From Rhodocyclaceae bacterium (GTDB lineage Bacteria; Pseudomonadota; Gammaproteobacteria; Burkholderiales; Rhodocyclaceae), in NCBI GenBank assembly GCA_026415155.1, contig JAOAHQ010000067.1:124001-188000 (forward strand): a stretch of DNA of 64,000 nt, written 5' to 3'. The notes below the pieces were generated by a model. It saw nothing but the letters and a program-made list of their open reading frames with translations. It ran no database searches and was not told the DNA's origin. The position numbers and the translations under genes were made by a program. Below are positions 23,184 through 34,087 of the stretch, in pieces. Every line of letters begins with the position of its first letter. Position 1 is the first letter of the stretch.

Positions 23184-24361
23184 GATGCTGGCCACTGCGC
23201 CGTGGCCACGCCCTCGCCGAGGTCGGCCTCGACGAGCCGGCGACGCACCTCGAAAAGCTGTTCGAGCAGGGCTGGTTCGGCGCGCGCGTAGGCGGCGGCA
23301 TCCGGCTGGCGGTTGACGACCACGCCCAAGAGCTCCGTGATCGCATTGCCGATCGAGTTCTGGCTGATCGTGACGATCAGGTCACCCTGGTCGTTGCGGT
23401 AGATGAGCTGCTTGAAGGCCGGCTGCCAGCGGATCGCGTTGGCATACTTGGCATCCTTGATGCAGCGGTCGCGCACCATCTTCGCGGTCTTCAAAAAGTC
23501 GTTGTTGAAGAGGAGCTTTTCTTCGACGAGGTCGGGGAAGTAGAGGTCGCGCGGCGGCGGCGAATTGCGCGTGCTCACCTGGCCGAAGAAGCTGCGGTAG
23601 AAGTCGAGAAAGCCCTTGAGCAGGGTGTCGTAATCGCGCCAGAACGCCACCTCCTTCAAGGCCGCGGCGCCGCCGGGCACGCGCCAGCTCGGTAGGCCCT
23701 GCGGATAGCCGGTGAGCGCCAGGCGGCATTCGTCCGCCTCGCAGGGCTTGAGGATGCTGAAGTGGAGCGCGTCGAAGAAGGCGCGATAGACCTCGCGCAT
23801 GTACGCCTGAAAGAGCGAATGCTGCCCGCCGTCGGTGAGGTTCGGGTTGTTTGGATCGGCCAGCGGTGCGGCGGCGAGCTCATGCTTGTCGAAGACGATG
23901 AAGTGGTTGTGCAGCATGCGGATCGAGGGCACGCCCGGCGAGGTGAGCGGCCAGGTCGCATCGAGGCTCGCTTCGCCGGCCAGCACGAGATGCCGCGCTG
24001 GGTCGGGGTAGCGCTCGAGCATGAAGTCGAAGAGGATCTGGTTCATGCGGTTCCAGACGCGCTTGACTTCGTCGGGTACCTGGGTGCGCCGCACCGGCCG
24101 GCCCAAGGGATCGAGGATTTTTTGCGAAGTGTTGTAGATGATCGAGGTATCGAACAGGTTGCTGTGCCCGAGCGCCTTGCGGTAGAGCAAGAGCCCCTCG
24201 GGCGTCTGCAACAGGCCGTTGTTATGCACGAGGTCGGCCAAGTTCTCCGCGCTGTTGAAGAACTCGTTGGGCTTCATCCCCTCCGGCACGGCGAGCGGAA
24301 TGGGGCGATAAGGTGTCACGATTTCTCGGGGGCCGGTCTGCATGGCGGAAAAGTGCGTCAA
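23180..24361 (-). CDS. Hypothetical protein, 393 residues, not recognised
   Basis: I do not recognise this family. The protein has no signal peptide and no long hydrophobic helix, and looks like a soluble alpha/beta protein. Notable segments are PSIRMLHNHFIVFDKHEL (His-x-His, like that of some HIT or nucleotidyltransferase enzymes), CEADECRLALTGYPQGLPSWRVPGG, and ITISQNSIGNAITELLGVVVNRQ near the C-terminus. Codon use matches neighbouring genes. It lies with a toxin-antitoxin pair inside an insertion between ftsH and folP; both ends of that insertion carry dispersed repeats. Enzyme function cannot be assigned. Confidence 0.75.
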   Translation of the reverse strand: MTHFSAMQTGPREIVTPYRPIPLAVPEGMKPNEFFNSAENLADLVHNNGLLQTPEGLLLYRKALGHSNLFDTSIIYNTSQKILDPLGRPVRRTQVPDEVKRVWNRMNQILFDFMLERYPDPARHLVLAGEASLDATWPLTSPGVPSIRMLHNHFIVFDKHELAAAPLADPNNPNLTDGGQHSLFQAYMREVYRAFFDALHFSILKPCEADECRLALTGYPQGLPSWRVPGGAAALKEVAFWRDYDTLLKGFLDFYRSFFGQVSTRNSPPPRDLYFPDLVEEKLLFNNDFLKTAKMVRDRCIKDAKYANAIRWQPAFKQLIYRNDQGDLIVTISQNSIGNAITELLGVVVNRQPDAAAYARAEPALLEQLFEVRRRLVEADLGEGVATAQWPAS

Positions 24362-24437
24362 TGGATCGTTCGAAACTGTAGCAAAACCTTCGCGCTGGCC
24401 GGCTTGAGGGATTTGATCGCCCCATCAGCCCTTCTGC

Positions 24438-24460
24438 GCCGTCTTGCCAGCGCCGACTTT
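24438..24460 (+). repeat. Dispersed 23-bp repeat, copy 8 (21/23, intergenic)
   Basis: Plus-strand copy with positions 7 and 8 changed to T, 24 bp before the folP start. With copy 7 it brackets the 2-kb insertion in inverted orientation. Confidence 0.8.
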
Positions 24461-24484
24461 GTGGGGCGGCGGTAAAATCGCGGC

Positions 24485-25318
24485 ATGACGCCTCATTTCC
24501 TCTGCGGGGGATTTTCGCTTCCGCTCGAGCGCCCATTGATCATGGGCATCGTCAATCTGACCCCCGATTCGTTCTCCGGCGATGGCGTGGGCAAAGACCT
24601 TACCCGCGCGCTTGCCCATGCCGAGGCGCAGCGCGAGGCCGGGGCGGACATCCTCGACCTGGGGGCCGAATCGACGCGGCCGGGCGCCGAGCCCGTGCCG
24701 GCGCAGGAGGAACTTGCGCGCCTCTTGCCCGTCTTGCGCGTCGTGCGCGACTGGGGCGTGCCGGTCTCGGTCGATACGAGCAAGCCGGAAGTGATGCTGG
24801 CGGCCATCGCCGAAGGCGCCGCACTCATCAACGACGTTGCTGCCTTGCGTCAGCCGGGAGCTTTGGAAACCGTCGCAGCGAGCGATGCGGGGGTATGCCT
24901 GATGCACATGCAGGGCGAGCCGCGCACGATGCAACACCACCCTCATTATGAGGACGTCGTCGCCGAAGTGCGCGACTTTCTCATCGGCCGCGTTGCCGCC
25001 TGCGAAGCGGCGGGGATTCCGCGCGAGCGCATCTGTCTCGATCCCGGTTTCGGTTTTGGCAAGACCGTCGAGCACAACTACACGCTGCTCGCCCATCTCG
25101 ATGCCTTGGCGGCGCTCGGCTTGCCGCTCCTCGTCGGCCTGTCGAGAAAATCGATGCTGGGCGCCGTGACGGGGCGCGAGAACGGCGCCGCGCGCATGCC
25201 GGCGAGCGTCGCGGCGGCGCTCCTCGCCGTGCAGAAGGGCGCGAGGATCGTGCGCGTGCATGATGTGGCCGCGACGAAGGATGCCTTTGCCGTCCTGGCG
25301 GCCCTCGAAGGAAGGTGA
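24485..25318 (+). CDS. folP: Dihydropteroate synthase
   Basis: A 277-residue TIM-barrel enzyme of folate synthesis that joins p-aminobenzoate to dihydropterin pyrophosphate; it is the sulfonamide target. Signatures are IMGIVNLTPDSFSGDG and LDLGAESTRPGAE at the N-terminus, DVAAL, and LDPGFGFGKTVEHN. It is followed 3 bp later by glmM, the standard ftsH-folP-glmM order, here interrupted upstream by a 2-kb insertion. The start ATG at 24485 fits the family. Confidence 0.96.
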   Translation: MTPHFLCGGFSLPLERPLIMGIVNLTPDSFSGDGVGKDLTRALAHAEAQREAGADILDLGAESTRPGAEPVPAQEELARLLPVLRVVRDWGVPVSVDTSKPEVMLAAIAEGAALINDVAALRQPGALETVAASDAGVCLMHMQGEPRTMQHHPHYEDVVAEVRDFLIGRVAACEAAGIPRERICLDPGFGFGKTVEHNYTLLAHLDALAALGLPLLVGLSRKSMLGAVTGRENGAARMPASVAAALLAVQKGARIVRVHDVAATKDAFAVLAALEGR

Positions 25319-25321
25319 AGC

Positions 25322-26680
25322 ATGGCGAGACGCTATTTTGGGACGGACGGCGTGCGCGGACGGGTCGGCGAACCGCCGATCACACCGGAGTTCGCATTGC
25401 GGCTGGGCTTTGCCGCCGGCGAGACGCTCGTCGCGCATGCCCGTGACGCGGGGCATCACCGTGACGGCGAGCGGCCGGCGGTCTTGATCGGCAAGGACAC
25501 GCGCATTTCCGGCTACATGCTGGAAGCCGCCCTCGAAGCGGGCTTTTCCGCGGCTGGCGTCGATGTGATGCTCTGCGGCCCCTTGCCGACGCCCGCGATC
25601 GCTTATCTCACGCGGGCCTTGCGGCTCGCCGCTGGCGTCGTGATCTCGGCCTCGCACAATCCCTATGACGACAACGGCATCAAGTTCTTCGCCGCCGGCG
25701 GCTGGAAGCTGCCCGATGCGCTCGAAGAAGAGATCGAGGCGCGGCTCGAGGCGCCGATGGGCTGCAAGCCCTCGGCCCAGTTGGGCCGCGCGCGGCGCGT
25801 CGACGATGCGGCGGGCCGTTACATCGAGTTCTGCAAGAGCACCTTTCCGAACGAGCTCGACCTCAAGGGGCTGAAACTCGTCGTCGATTGCGCGCATGGC
25901 GCGGCCTATCACGTCGCGCCCAAGGTGTTCCACGAATTGGGCGCCGAAGTCGTCGCCGTCGCCGCACAACCCGACGGCCTCAACATCAATGCGGGCGTCG
26001 GCGCCACCGCGCCGAAATTTCTCCAGCAAGAGGTGCTGGCGCACCAGGCCGATCTCGGGCTTGCCCTCGATGGCGATGCCGACCGGCTCTTGGTCGTCGA
26101 TGCCGCGGGCCGGCTCTACGATGGCGACGAGCTCCTCTACGTGATCGCCCGCAACCGCCCGGGGCTCGTGGGGGTGGTCGGCACCTTGATGAGCAATCTC
26201 GGCTTCGAGCAGGCGCTCTCGCGGCTGGGCATCGGCTTTGCGCGCGCCAAGGTCGGCGACCGCTACGTGCTGGAGCTCATGCAGGAGAGGGGCTGGACGC
26301 TCGGCGGCGAGAATTCCGGCCACATCATCTGCCTCGATCGCCACACGACGGGCGATGGCATCGTCGCCGCCTTGCAGGTGCTCGCCGCCTTGCGCGAGCG
26401 CGGCGAGACGCTTCGCGAGGCCTGCGCCGATCTCACGATGTTCCCGCAAAAGCTCGTCAATGTGCGCCTCGCCCGCGCCTTCGACTGGCAAAACGATGCC
26501 GGCATCCAGGCGGCGCGCGCGCGGGCAGAAAAGCTGCTCGATGGCCAAGGCCGCGTGCTCTTGAGACCGTCGGGCACCGAGCCCGTGTTGCGCGTGATGG
26601 TCGAGGGGGCCGATGCCGCGCTCGTCGAGGCGCAGGCCGAGGCGATCGCCGCTGCGGTGCGGCAGGCGGCGAACGTTTGA
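25322..26680 (+). CDS. glmM: Phosphoglucosamine mutase
   Basis: A 452-residue alpha-D-phosphohexomutase that makes glucosamine-1-phosphate for peptidoglycan and LPS. The N-terminus [14 protein letters not shown], the phosphoserine loop [16 protein letters not shown] (Ser111), the metal loop DGDADRLL and the C-terminal phosphate loop [15 protein letters not shown] are all intact. The length is normal. It is co-transcribed with folP and convergent with a VapC-like toxin gene 8 bp away. Confidence 0.97.
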   Translation: MARRYFGTDGVRGRVGEPPITPEFALRLGFAAGETLVAHARDAGHHRDGERPAVLIGKDTRISGYMLEAALEAGFSAAGVDVMLCGPLPTPAIAYLTRALRLAAGVVISASHNPYDDNGIKFFAAGGWKLPDALEEEIEARLEAPMGCKPSAQLGRARRVDDAAGRYIEFCKSTFPNELDLKGLKLVVDCAHGAAYHVAPKVFHELGAEVVAVAAQPDGLNINAGVGATAPKFLQQEVLAHQADLGLALDGDADRLLVVDAAGRLYDGDELLYVIARNRPGLVGVVGTLMSNLGFEQALSRLGIGFARAKVGDRYVLELMQERGWTLGGENSGHIICLDRHTTGDGIVAALQVLAALRERGETLREACADLTMFPQKLVNVRLARAFDWQNDAGIQAARARAEKLLDGQGRVLLRPSGTEPVLRVMVEGADAALVEAQAEAIAAAVRQAANV

Positions 26681-26688
26681 ACTTCGCT

Positions 26689-27081
26689 TCAGACCTGCCA
26701 GTCTTCGAGCTTGAGGCCCGGGATGCGCGCGAACTCGGCTGTGTTGTGAGTGACCAGCACCAGGTCGCGCGCCAAAGCCTGACCTGCGATCAATACGTCG
26801 TAGGGCCCGATCGCAGATCCGCTCGTCGCCAGGGCTGCGCGCACCATGCCGGCAGAGCGGGCATCTTCCTTGTCGAATTCCAGGGTTTCGAAGAGCAATG
26901 CATCGACGCGTGCGAGGTTGGCCTCCCGCCGCTGGCTCTTGTACGCGCCATAGTAGAGCTCATGGGCGACGATCGACGAGATGCCGACTTCGGAGGGGGC
27001 GTGGCGGCGGATATGAGCATGAATGATCGCCTGCCCGGCCAGGAGCTCGATGATGGCATTGGTATCGAGCAGGTATTTCAT
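26689..27081 (-). CDS. vapC: VapC-type PIN-domain toxin
   Basis: A 130-residue PIN ribonuclease. MKYLLDTNAIIELL supplies the first Asp, AHELYYGA the Glu, and IGPYDVLIAGQAL and THNTAEFARIPGLKLEDW the remaining features; this is the classical VapC subfamily that cleaves initiator or other tRNAs. The start at 27081 (frame overlaps the antitoxin stop) was chosen over an upstream in-frame ATG inside the antitoxin gene. It forms an operon with vapB. Confidence 0.93.
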   Translation of the reverse strand: MKYLLDTNAIIELLAGQAIIHAHIRRHAPSEVGISSIVAHELYYGAYKSQRREANLARVDALLFETLEFDKEDARSAGMVRAALATSGSAIGPYDVLIAGQALARDLVLVTHNTAEFARIPGLKLEDWQV

Positions 27082-27323
27082 CGAAACAGGTCGTCTAAGC
27101 CGGTGCGCGACTGGCTGATGGAAACTTCCGTCGCCGCCGCTGCGAAATCGGCATCGACGGGGCCGGTGAGTTTGTCCAGCCAGGTCCAGTCGTTCGCAAT
27201 CGGTTCCAGCACGACGGCAGCGCCATGACGACGAATCCGCACCTCCGTGCCCTCGAATCGATAAGCTTGCGGCAGGCGCACCGCTTGCGAGCGACCCGAC
27301 CAAAATACTTTCGCGGTATCCAT
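27078..27323 (-). CDS. vapB: VapB-type antitoxin (AbrB fold)
   Basis: An 81-residue antitoxin. The N-terminal swapped-hairpin DNA-binding domain is clear in MDTAKVFWSGRSQAVRLPQAYRFEGTEVRIRR, and the C-terminal segment should bind VapC. I chose ATG 27323 because family proteins begin here and an upstream in-frame ATG adds only eight residues across the operator side. It overlaps vapC by 4 bp. A perfect inverted repeat just upstream is the probable operator. Confidence 0.92.
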   Translation of the reverse strand: MDTAKVFWSGRSQAVRLPQAYRFEGTEVRIRRHGAAVVLEPIANDWTWLDKLTGPVDADFAAAATEVSISQSRTGLDDLFR

Positions 27324-27335
27324 GCTAATCTCCTG

Positions 27336-27356
27336 AGATATACCCAAAGTATATCT
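27336..27356 (-). promoter_or_regulatory. vapBC operator palindrome
   Basis: A perfect 8-bp inverted repeat, AGATATAC and GTATATCT, with a 5-bp spacer, starts 13 bp upstream of vapB. VapBC complexes bind such AT-rich palindromes to repress their own promoter. Confidence 0.75.
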
Positions 27357-27392
27357 TGTATCTCAGTGGAATCCAGATCGGTTGGATGAGGC

Positions 27393-28461
<1,069 letters not shown>

Positions 28462-28469
<8 letters not shown>

Positions 28470-31191
28470 CTTGGGGGGTTTCCTTTCCGGCCAGGAACTT
28501 GTCGAGGGTCGCAAGCATTTGGGCGACGTCGATGGGTTTGGTGAGATAGGCGGCAAAACCGGCGGCCAAGCCCCGTTCGATGTCGCGCGGCATCGCGTTG
28601 GCGGTCACGGCGACGACCGGGATCGTGCGCAATAGCGCCTGCTTTTTGAAGACTTCGAGCACCTGGTAGCCATCGAGCCCCGGCATGTGGATGTCGAGCA
28701 GAACGAGATCGGGCCGATGGGCGAGCGCGAGCTCCACGCCCAGTTCGCCCGAATGGGCGGTGAGCAGGTGCAGATGCGGCCGCTTGCCGATCACCTGGGC
28801 GATGAGTTTCAGATTGCTTGGGTTGTCGTCGATGGCGAGCACGGTTTTCCGTTCGCCGAGGGCTGCAGTGGCCAGAGGGGAGGCGTGGGCCGTCTCGCCA
28901 GCGCCGACTTTGGGCGCCTTTCCGGCAGCAAGCTCGACCCAGAAGGTCGAACCGACCCCCAGTGCGCTCTCGACGCCGATCTCACCGCCCATCATCTCGA
29001 CGAGGCGGCGCGTGATCGTAAGACCAATACCCGTGCCCTCGATGCCGCTCGTTTCGGCACCGAGACGGCTAAAGGGCTGGAACAATTCGCCGAGACGCTC
29101 GGGGGCAATGCCCTGGCCTGTATCGGTGACGAAAAGCCGCCAATGACCAGCCTGGCCCGGGGTGACCGAGAAGCTCACTTTGCCGTTTGGGCGGTTGTAT
29201 TTGATCGCGTTGGAGAGGAGATTGAGCAGCACCTGCTTCAAGCGCACGCGGTCGGCATAGACCACCACTTCGGGGCAGGGGGCGAATTCGAGCGCGATGG
29301 AGCGGGTCTGCGCCATCGGCAGCACGAGCTGGCGGCATTCTTCGAGGAGGTCGCCGAGCGGGATCTCCTCCATCGACAAATCGATGCGGCCGGCCTCGAT
29401 CTTGGCGAGATCGAGCACCTCGTTGATGAGTTCGAGCAGATGGCGGCCGGCCTTGAGAATCTCATGCACGTTGTCGAGCTGGTCGTCCGAGAGCGCATCG
29501 TCGTATTCGAGCATTTGCGCAAAGCCGATGATGGCATTCAAGGGCGTGCGCAGTTCGTGGCTCATGCTGGAGAGGAAGTCCGACTTGGCGCGATTGGCGC
29601 GCTCGGCGGCCTCGCGCGCCTCGATGAGGGCGAGCTCGGCGCGCTTCCTCGCATCGATGTCCTGCACCACGCCGAGCATCTTGAGCGGCTTGCCCGAAGC
29701 ATCGCGCGTGACGGCGCCGCGTTCGAGCAGCCAGCGCACGGTGCCGTCGGGCCAGACGACGCGATGCTCGATTTCATAGGGCGCATCGTGCTCGACGCTC
29801 GCGTTGACGGCATCGATGACCGCCTGCCGGTCGTCTGGATGCACGGCCTTGAGAAAGTTCTCGTACGAAGTGGCCAACTCGCCGGGCGCGTAGCCAAACA
29901 GCGGTGCAATGCGCTCTGACCAATATAGGTCGCCGGTCTCGATGTTCCACTCCCAGGTGCCGATGTTGGCGTAGTTCTGGCCGCGCCGCAGGCGCTCCTC
30001 GCTGATCTGCAAGGCCTCCTGCGCTGCTTTGAGGCTGGTGATGTCGGTGCGGATCGAGATGTATTCAAGCACGCGGCCTTGACTATCGGTGATCGGATAG
30101 ATCGTTGCCGCCACCCAGTAGAGCGAACCATCCTTGCGCCGGTTGCAGACCTCGCCATGCCAGACGCGGCCAGCGCCGATGGTGCGCCACATCTCCTGGT
30201 AAAACGACTCCTCGTGCAGGCCCGATTTGATGAGGCGGTGGTTTTGGCCGATGAGTTCCTCACGGGCATAGCCGCTGATGGCGCAAAACTTGTCATTGAC
30301 GTAGGTGATGCGGCCTTGCGCATCGGCGATGCTGACGATGGCATGGGCGTCGATGGCGAGCCTCAATTGCTCGAGGCGCAGGCGCGCCTTGGCTTGATGG
30401 CGCAGGTTGTTCGCTTCGATGCGTTGCAGGCTGCGGTGGCGCCGTGCGTGCGAGGTCACGGCGGCCAGCAAGAGCTCGGGCGGCGACGACTTTGGCAGGA
30501 AATCCTCGGCGGCGGCGCTGCGCGCCTCGAGCTTGTCCTCGAGGCTTTCCATCGCGGTGAGGAAGAGCACCGGCAATCGCGCATAGGACGGGTGCTGGCG
30601 CACGATGGTGACGAGCTCGGGGCCGCGGCAGGCCGGCATCTCGATGTCGAGCACCAGCACGTCGGGCTGGAACTCGTCGAGATGATCGAGGACGAGGAGG
30701 GGGTCGCTGCTCGCCAACACTTCGATGCCTGCGGCGCGCAGGTAATTGGCGTAGTAATCGAGCGCGCTTTTCTCGTCTTCGAGCAAGATGGCCCGCAGCG
30801 GCGGGCCGGCCAAGCGATCGTGGAGCGCCTCGACGGCCTCTGCGAGCCGTTCGGGATCGAGCGGCTGGCGGAAGAAATGCTGCACGCCCAGGCGCTGCCA
30901 TTGGATCAGCTCGGTGAAACGCGCCGACGCATCGGTGAGCGCAATCCAGCCGCCCAGCCGTGGGGCGCGCTGTGAGAGCGCTATGCGCTCGGCCTGGGCG
31001 AGGCTCACCAGCCAGACGAGTTCCGTGAGCAAGAGGTCGCCCGGGCCGAGGTCGGCAGGCAATTCCTTGAGCGTACCGGCTCGGTAGGGGGTGACCGCCA
31101 GCCGCGCCAGGCGAGGCGGCAGCGGCGGCAGGCTATCGCTGAATTGACCCAGCGCGATGACGCGCATGGCGAAAGCGGGGCGAGGGCTCAT
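28462..31191 (-). CDS. Hybrid sensor histidine kinase (REC-PAS-PAS-HisKA-HATPase-REC)
   Basis: A 909-residue cytosolic protein without membrane helices. In order: a degenerate receiver-like region (about 9-127), a receiver (133-250, Asp182, Lys234), PAS (about 275-390), PAS-PAC (about 400-515), HisKA with His545 in SHELRTP, HATPase with N and G boxes (NAIKYN, DTGQGI, GIGLTITRRL), and a C-terminal receiver (783-905, Asp833). Such layouts carry out multistep phosphorelays. The linker 761-768 (KVGAGETA) between the kinase and last receiver is encoded by a dispersed repeat. The start at 31191 overlaps the upstream GGDEF gene stop (ATGA). Confidence 0.93.
28889..28911 (+). repeat. Dispersed 23-bp repeat, copy 9 (22/23, inside hybrid kinase gene)
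   Basis: Plus-strand copy, antisense to the kinase gene. It is translated as KVGAGETA in the linker between the ATPase and the C-terminal receiver. Confidence 0.8.
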
Positions 31192-32441
31192 GCGGGGCGT
31201 GGGGCTGCCAGGACGACCTGACCCTTGCCTTGGCGCTTGGCCGCATACATGGCATGGTCGGCGGCGGTGAGGAGTTCGGAGGCGGTGCGCCCATGCTGCG
31301 GCCAAAGGGCGATGCCGATGCTCGCGCCCAGCTGGCTGGGCACGCCTTGCAAGCGCATCGGCTGGGAAACTGCGGCGAGCAGGCGCTGACCGATCGCCTG
31401 AGCCGTCTCGGCGCTGGCGATGTCCTGGCAGAGGGCGACGAATTCGTCGCCTCCCAGGCGGGCAACGAAGTCTTCCGCCGCGAGCGTGTGGCGCAGCCGC
31501 TGCGCGATGATCTTGAGCGCCTCGTCGCCGGCTTCATGGCCGAGGGTATCGTTGATCGGCTTGAAGCCATCGAGATCGATGAACAGCACGGCAAAAGGAG
31601 CCGTCTGCGCTTTGCCGCAGAGGACCTCGAGCCGGGCATTGAACTGGCCGCGATTGGGCAAGCCCGTCAGCACGTCGTGATGGGCGAGAAACTCGATGCG
31701 CGCGCGCGCCGCTTCTTCGGCCGAGATGTCGCTCACGAGGCCGATGAACCAGCGGCGCCCGCCGCCGCGCTGCACCTCGGTGACTGCGAGCCGCATCGGG
31801 AAGACTTCGCCGTTCTTGCGCAGGCCTTCGACCTTGCGGCCGATACCGATGATGTGCGGCTGGCCTTCGCGCAGGTAACGCGCGATGTAGCCGTCGTGCT
31901 CACGGGCGTAGGGCGCTGGCATCAGCATGCTGACGTTTTTGCCGATCACCTCGGCGGGCCGATAGCCGAAGATGCGCTCGGCGGCCTGGTTGAAGCTTTG
32001 GATGAGGCCCTGCTCGTCGATGGTCAGGATGCCTTCATAGACATTGTCAAGAATGCCATGCAGACTCTCCTGCATCGTCGCAATGCGCTGCATCGAGGCG
32101 ATGCGCGCCTGCAGGATTGCGAGCGGCGTCGGTTTGATCAGATAGTCGTCGGCGCCCGCTTCGAGGCCGGCGACGATTTCGTCGTGTGCAGACAACGAGG
32201 TCATCAGGATGACTGGAATCCAGCGCGTACCGCCTAAGGCCTTGATGCGGCGCGTCGCCTCGATGCCGTCCATCATTGGCATGACGATGTCCATCAAGAC
32301 GAGATGCGGCGGCTGGCGAGTGAAGGCCTCGACGGCGGCTTGCCCATCGCTGACATAGGTGACTTGGTGGCCTTGCTGCTCGAGGAAGGCGATGATGGGC
32401 AGGGCGATGGCCCGAACATCTTCGGCGAAGAGAATGTTCAT
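31188..32441 (-). CDS. Response regulator diguanylate cyclase (REC-PAS-GGDEF)
   Basis: A 417-residue protein. The receiver (1-115) has Asp51 and Lys103. A PAS domain (about 125-245) contains GILTIDEQGLIQSFNQAAERIFGY. The C-terminal GGDEF domain (250-412) has an intact GGDEF at 330-334 and the metal residues in DLDGFKPINDTLGHEAGD, so it should make cyclic di-GMP. No RxxD product-inhibition site is seen five residues before the motif. It is the first gene of an operon with the hybrid kinase and an HD-GYP regulator, so one operon encodes both synthesis and breakdown of c-di-GMP. Confidence 0.93.
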   Translation of the reverse strand: MNILFAEDVRAIALPIIAFLEQQGHQVTYVSDGQAAVEAFTRQPPHLVLMDIVMPMMDGIEATRRIKALGGTRWIPVILMTSLSAHDEIVAGLEAGADDYLIKPTPLAILQARIASMQRIATMQESLHGILDNVYEGILTIDEQGLIQSFNQAAERIFGYRPAEVIGKNVSMLMPAPYAREHDGYIARYLREGQPHIIGIGRKVEGLRKNGEVFPMRLAVTEVQRGGGRRWFIGLVSDISAEEAARARIEFLAHHDVLTGLPNRGQFNARLEVLCGKAQTAPFAVLFIDLDGFKPINDTLGHEAGDEALKIIAQRLRHTLAAEDFVARLGGDEFVALCQDIASAETAQAIGQRLLAAVSQPMRLQGVPSQLGASIGIALWPQHGRTASELLTAADHAMYAAKRQGKGQVVLAAPRPA

Positions 32442-32538
32442 GCAGCAGTCTGCCCCCTGCTCGTTTCGGCGGTCATTTTCGAAGTGTTTGCGCCGGCGCT
32501 CCCGGCGCAATGATAACGTAACGCCTCCTCACGATAGG

Positions 32539-32744
32539 GAAACGCTGAAGAAATCGTCGCGAGCGGTCGGAGGGCAAGGCGCACGGAGCGCAGGAACCGA
32601 GACATAACAAGAAGTTAGGCGAGGTTCCGAAAACGAAGTTTCGGCGTAGGCTAACATCGGCGCAGCCGATGTTAAGCGAAGCGGCCGAAGCCAACACCGC
32701 GCAACGCCGCCATCCGACCGCGCAGCAGATTTATTCAGCGTTTC
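32539..32744 (+). mobile_element. MITE-like non-autonomous element, 206 bp
   Basis: The element has imperfect terminal inverted repeats of about 35 bp that share GAAACGCTGAA, then AAATC, and GCGGTCGGA with one indel between. It is flanked on both sides by the direct repeat GATAGG (32533-32538 and 32745-32750), the expected mark of target-site duplication. Inside are two perfect hairpins: CCGAAA/TTTCGG (32626-32643) and TAACATCGGC/GCCGATGTTA (32651-32673). No open frame codes for a transposase. It fills the gap between the GGDEF operon and the TlpA-like gene. The parent transposon family is unknown to me. Confidence 0.8.
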
Positions 32745-32765
32745 GATAGGGATAAGGCGCGGGCA

Positions 32766-33641
32766 ATGAACAGCTGCAGCATGCTTCCGGCTCCTGGGCG
32801 TTGGCCTAGGATCGTCCTCAGGTTCTTCGCCGTCATCCTCGGCATGGCGGCAACAGCGGTGGGTGCGGCGGGAAGGCTAGAGGATGCCGCGGCCGTGCCT
32901 CATCTCGATGAACGCGGTAGTCAAGGCTACCGGGAGTTTCTCGCCAGTCCCCCTCACCGCGCCTTTGCGATCGCGCCGGGCGGCGCCTGGGCCTGGCAGT
33001 CGGGCTTGCCCAGCGCGGAACTCGCCGAGCGCGCGGCGCTCGAGGCCTGCCGCGAACTCGCGCAAAGCCGCTGCGTGCTCTACGCCGTCGATGATGAGGT
33101 CGTGTTCGATGCCAAGACCTGGCCGACGCTCTGGGGCCCCTATGCGACGGCGGAAGCAGCGGCCAAGGCGCCCGTCGGCACGCGGCGCGGCGAGCGCTTT
33201 CCAGATCTCGTCTTGCAGGATGAGCAGGGCAGATCACAACGGCTTTCCGCATGGCGTGGCCAGGTGGTCGTGCTGCACTTCTGGGGCTCGTGGTGCCCGC
33301 CCTGCCGCCGCGAGCTGCCGGATCTGGCGCGGCTCGTGAAGGCCTTGCACAAGGAGCGCGGCATCCGCTTTGCCTTCGTGCCGGTGCGCGAACCCTTCGC
33401 AACTGCGCGCGCCTGGTTGCGGGCCGAACGTCTCGACTTGCCGCTCTATGCCGGCGGCGAAAAGGAATTCACGCTCGCCGATGGTTCCCGTCTCGCCGAT
33501 CGCCGCATCGCGGGCAAATTTCCGACCACCTATGTGCTCGACAAGCACGGCCTCGTGGTGTTTTCGCACATCGGCGATGCGAGCCGCTGGGAGGAATACG
33601 CGCCATTCTTGCGCGATGTGGCAGCGCGTTCCGGCAGGTAG
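32766..33641 (+). CDS. TlpA/ResA-like periplasmic thioredoxin with extra N-terminal domain
   Basis: A 291-residue exported protein. An N-terminal hydrophobic segment (about 14-35) acts as signal or anchor. Residues 50-115 form a small domain with two Cys (95 and 103) that I do not recognise. Residues 138-285 are a TlpA-type thioredoxin fold with WCPPC (Cys177, Cys180) in VVVLHFWGSWCPPCRREL and cis-Pro in FPTTYVLD. Such proteins reduce cytochrome c or other periplasmic disulfides. The start ATG lies 21 bp after the MITE-like element, which may therefore supply or disrupt its promoter. Confidence 0.85.
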   Translation: MNSCSMLPAPGRWPRIVLRFFAVILGMAATAVGAAGRLEDAAAVPHLDERGSQGYREFLASPPHRAFAIAPGGAWAWQSGLPSAELAERAALEACRELAQSRCVLYAVDDEVVFDAKTWPTLWGPYATAEAAAKAPVGTRRGERFPDLVLQDEQGRSQRLSAWRGQVVVLHFWGSWCPPCRRELPDLARLVKALHKERGIRFAFVPVREPFATARAWLRAERLDLPLYAGGEKEFTLADGSRLADRRIAGKFPTTYVLDKHGLVVFSHIGDASRWEEYAPFLRDVAARSGR

Positions 33642-33661
33642 AGCCCACGCGCGGCAGTCCG

Positions 33662-34087
33662 TCAGCGCGTTTGCAGCCAGTCGGCGAATTCGGCGATGGT
33701 CAGAATGGGGATGCGGAATCTATCCTTGATGGCATGGAGATCGGCATCGCCGCTGATCAAAGCATCGGCTTGGCCGGCTTCGGCGAGCGCCAAAAAAATG
33801 AGGTCGTCGGCATCGCGGATGGCCGGGAGCCGGTAGGTCGGGACAGCGACTGTTACGGTTTCGGCATAGGGCAGGAATTCCGCCAGCAAGGTTTCCTGTT
33901 CATGACGGGCTAGCGCGAACTTCGGGTAGGCGAGCACGCGCAGCAGCTCACTCACCGTGTCGCGGCTAGCCAAGGGGATGATGCGCTTGGCCTGCCAGGC
34001 TTCGCGTATCCAGACGCAGCTGCCCCGCGCAAAAATCAGCGCCGAGACCAGACAGTGGGTATCGAGCACGACGCGCGGGGCGTTCAT
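33662..34087 (-). CDS. PIN-domain toxin (COG1569 type)
   Basis: A 141-residue putative toxin. RVVLDTHCLVSALIF carries the first Asp, TVSELLRVLAYPKF the Glu, and IRDADDLIFLALAEAGQADALISGDADL the remaining acidic residues, a pattern of the COG1569 PIN branch. I chose ATG 34087, which overlaps the antitoxin stop (ATGA); the other in-frame ATG at 34105 lies inside the antitoxin gene. It is convergent with the TlpA-like gene. Confidence 0.88.
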   Translation of the reverse strand: MNAPRVVLDTHCLVSALIFARGSCVWIREAWQAKRIIPLASRDTVSELLRVLAYPKFALARHEQETLLAEFLPYAETVTVAVPTYRLPAIRDADDLIFLALAEAGQADALISGDADLHAIKDRFRIPILTIAEFADWLQTR

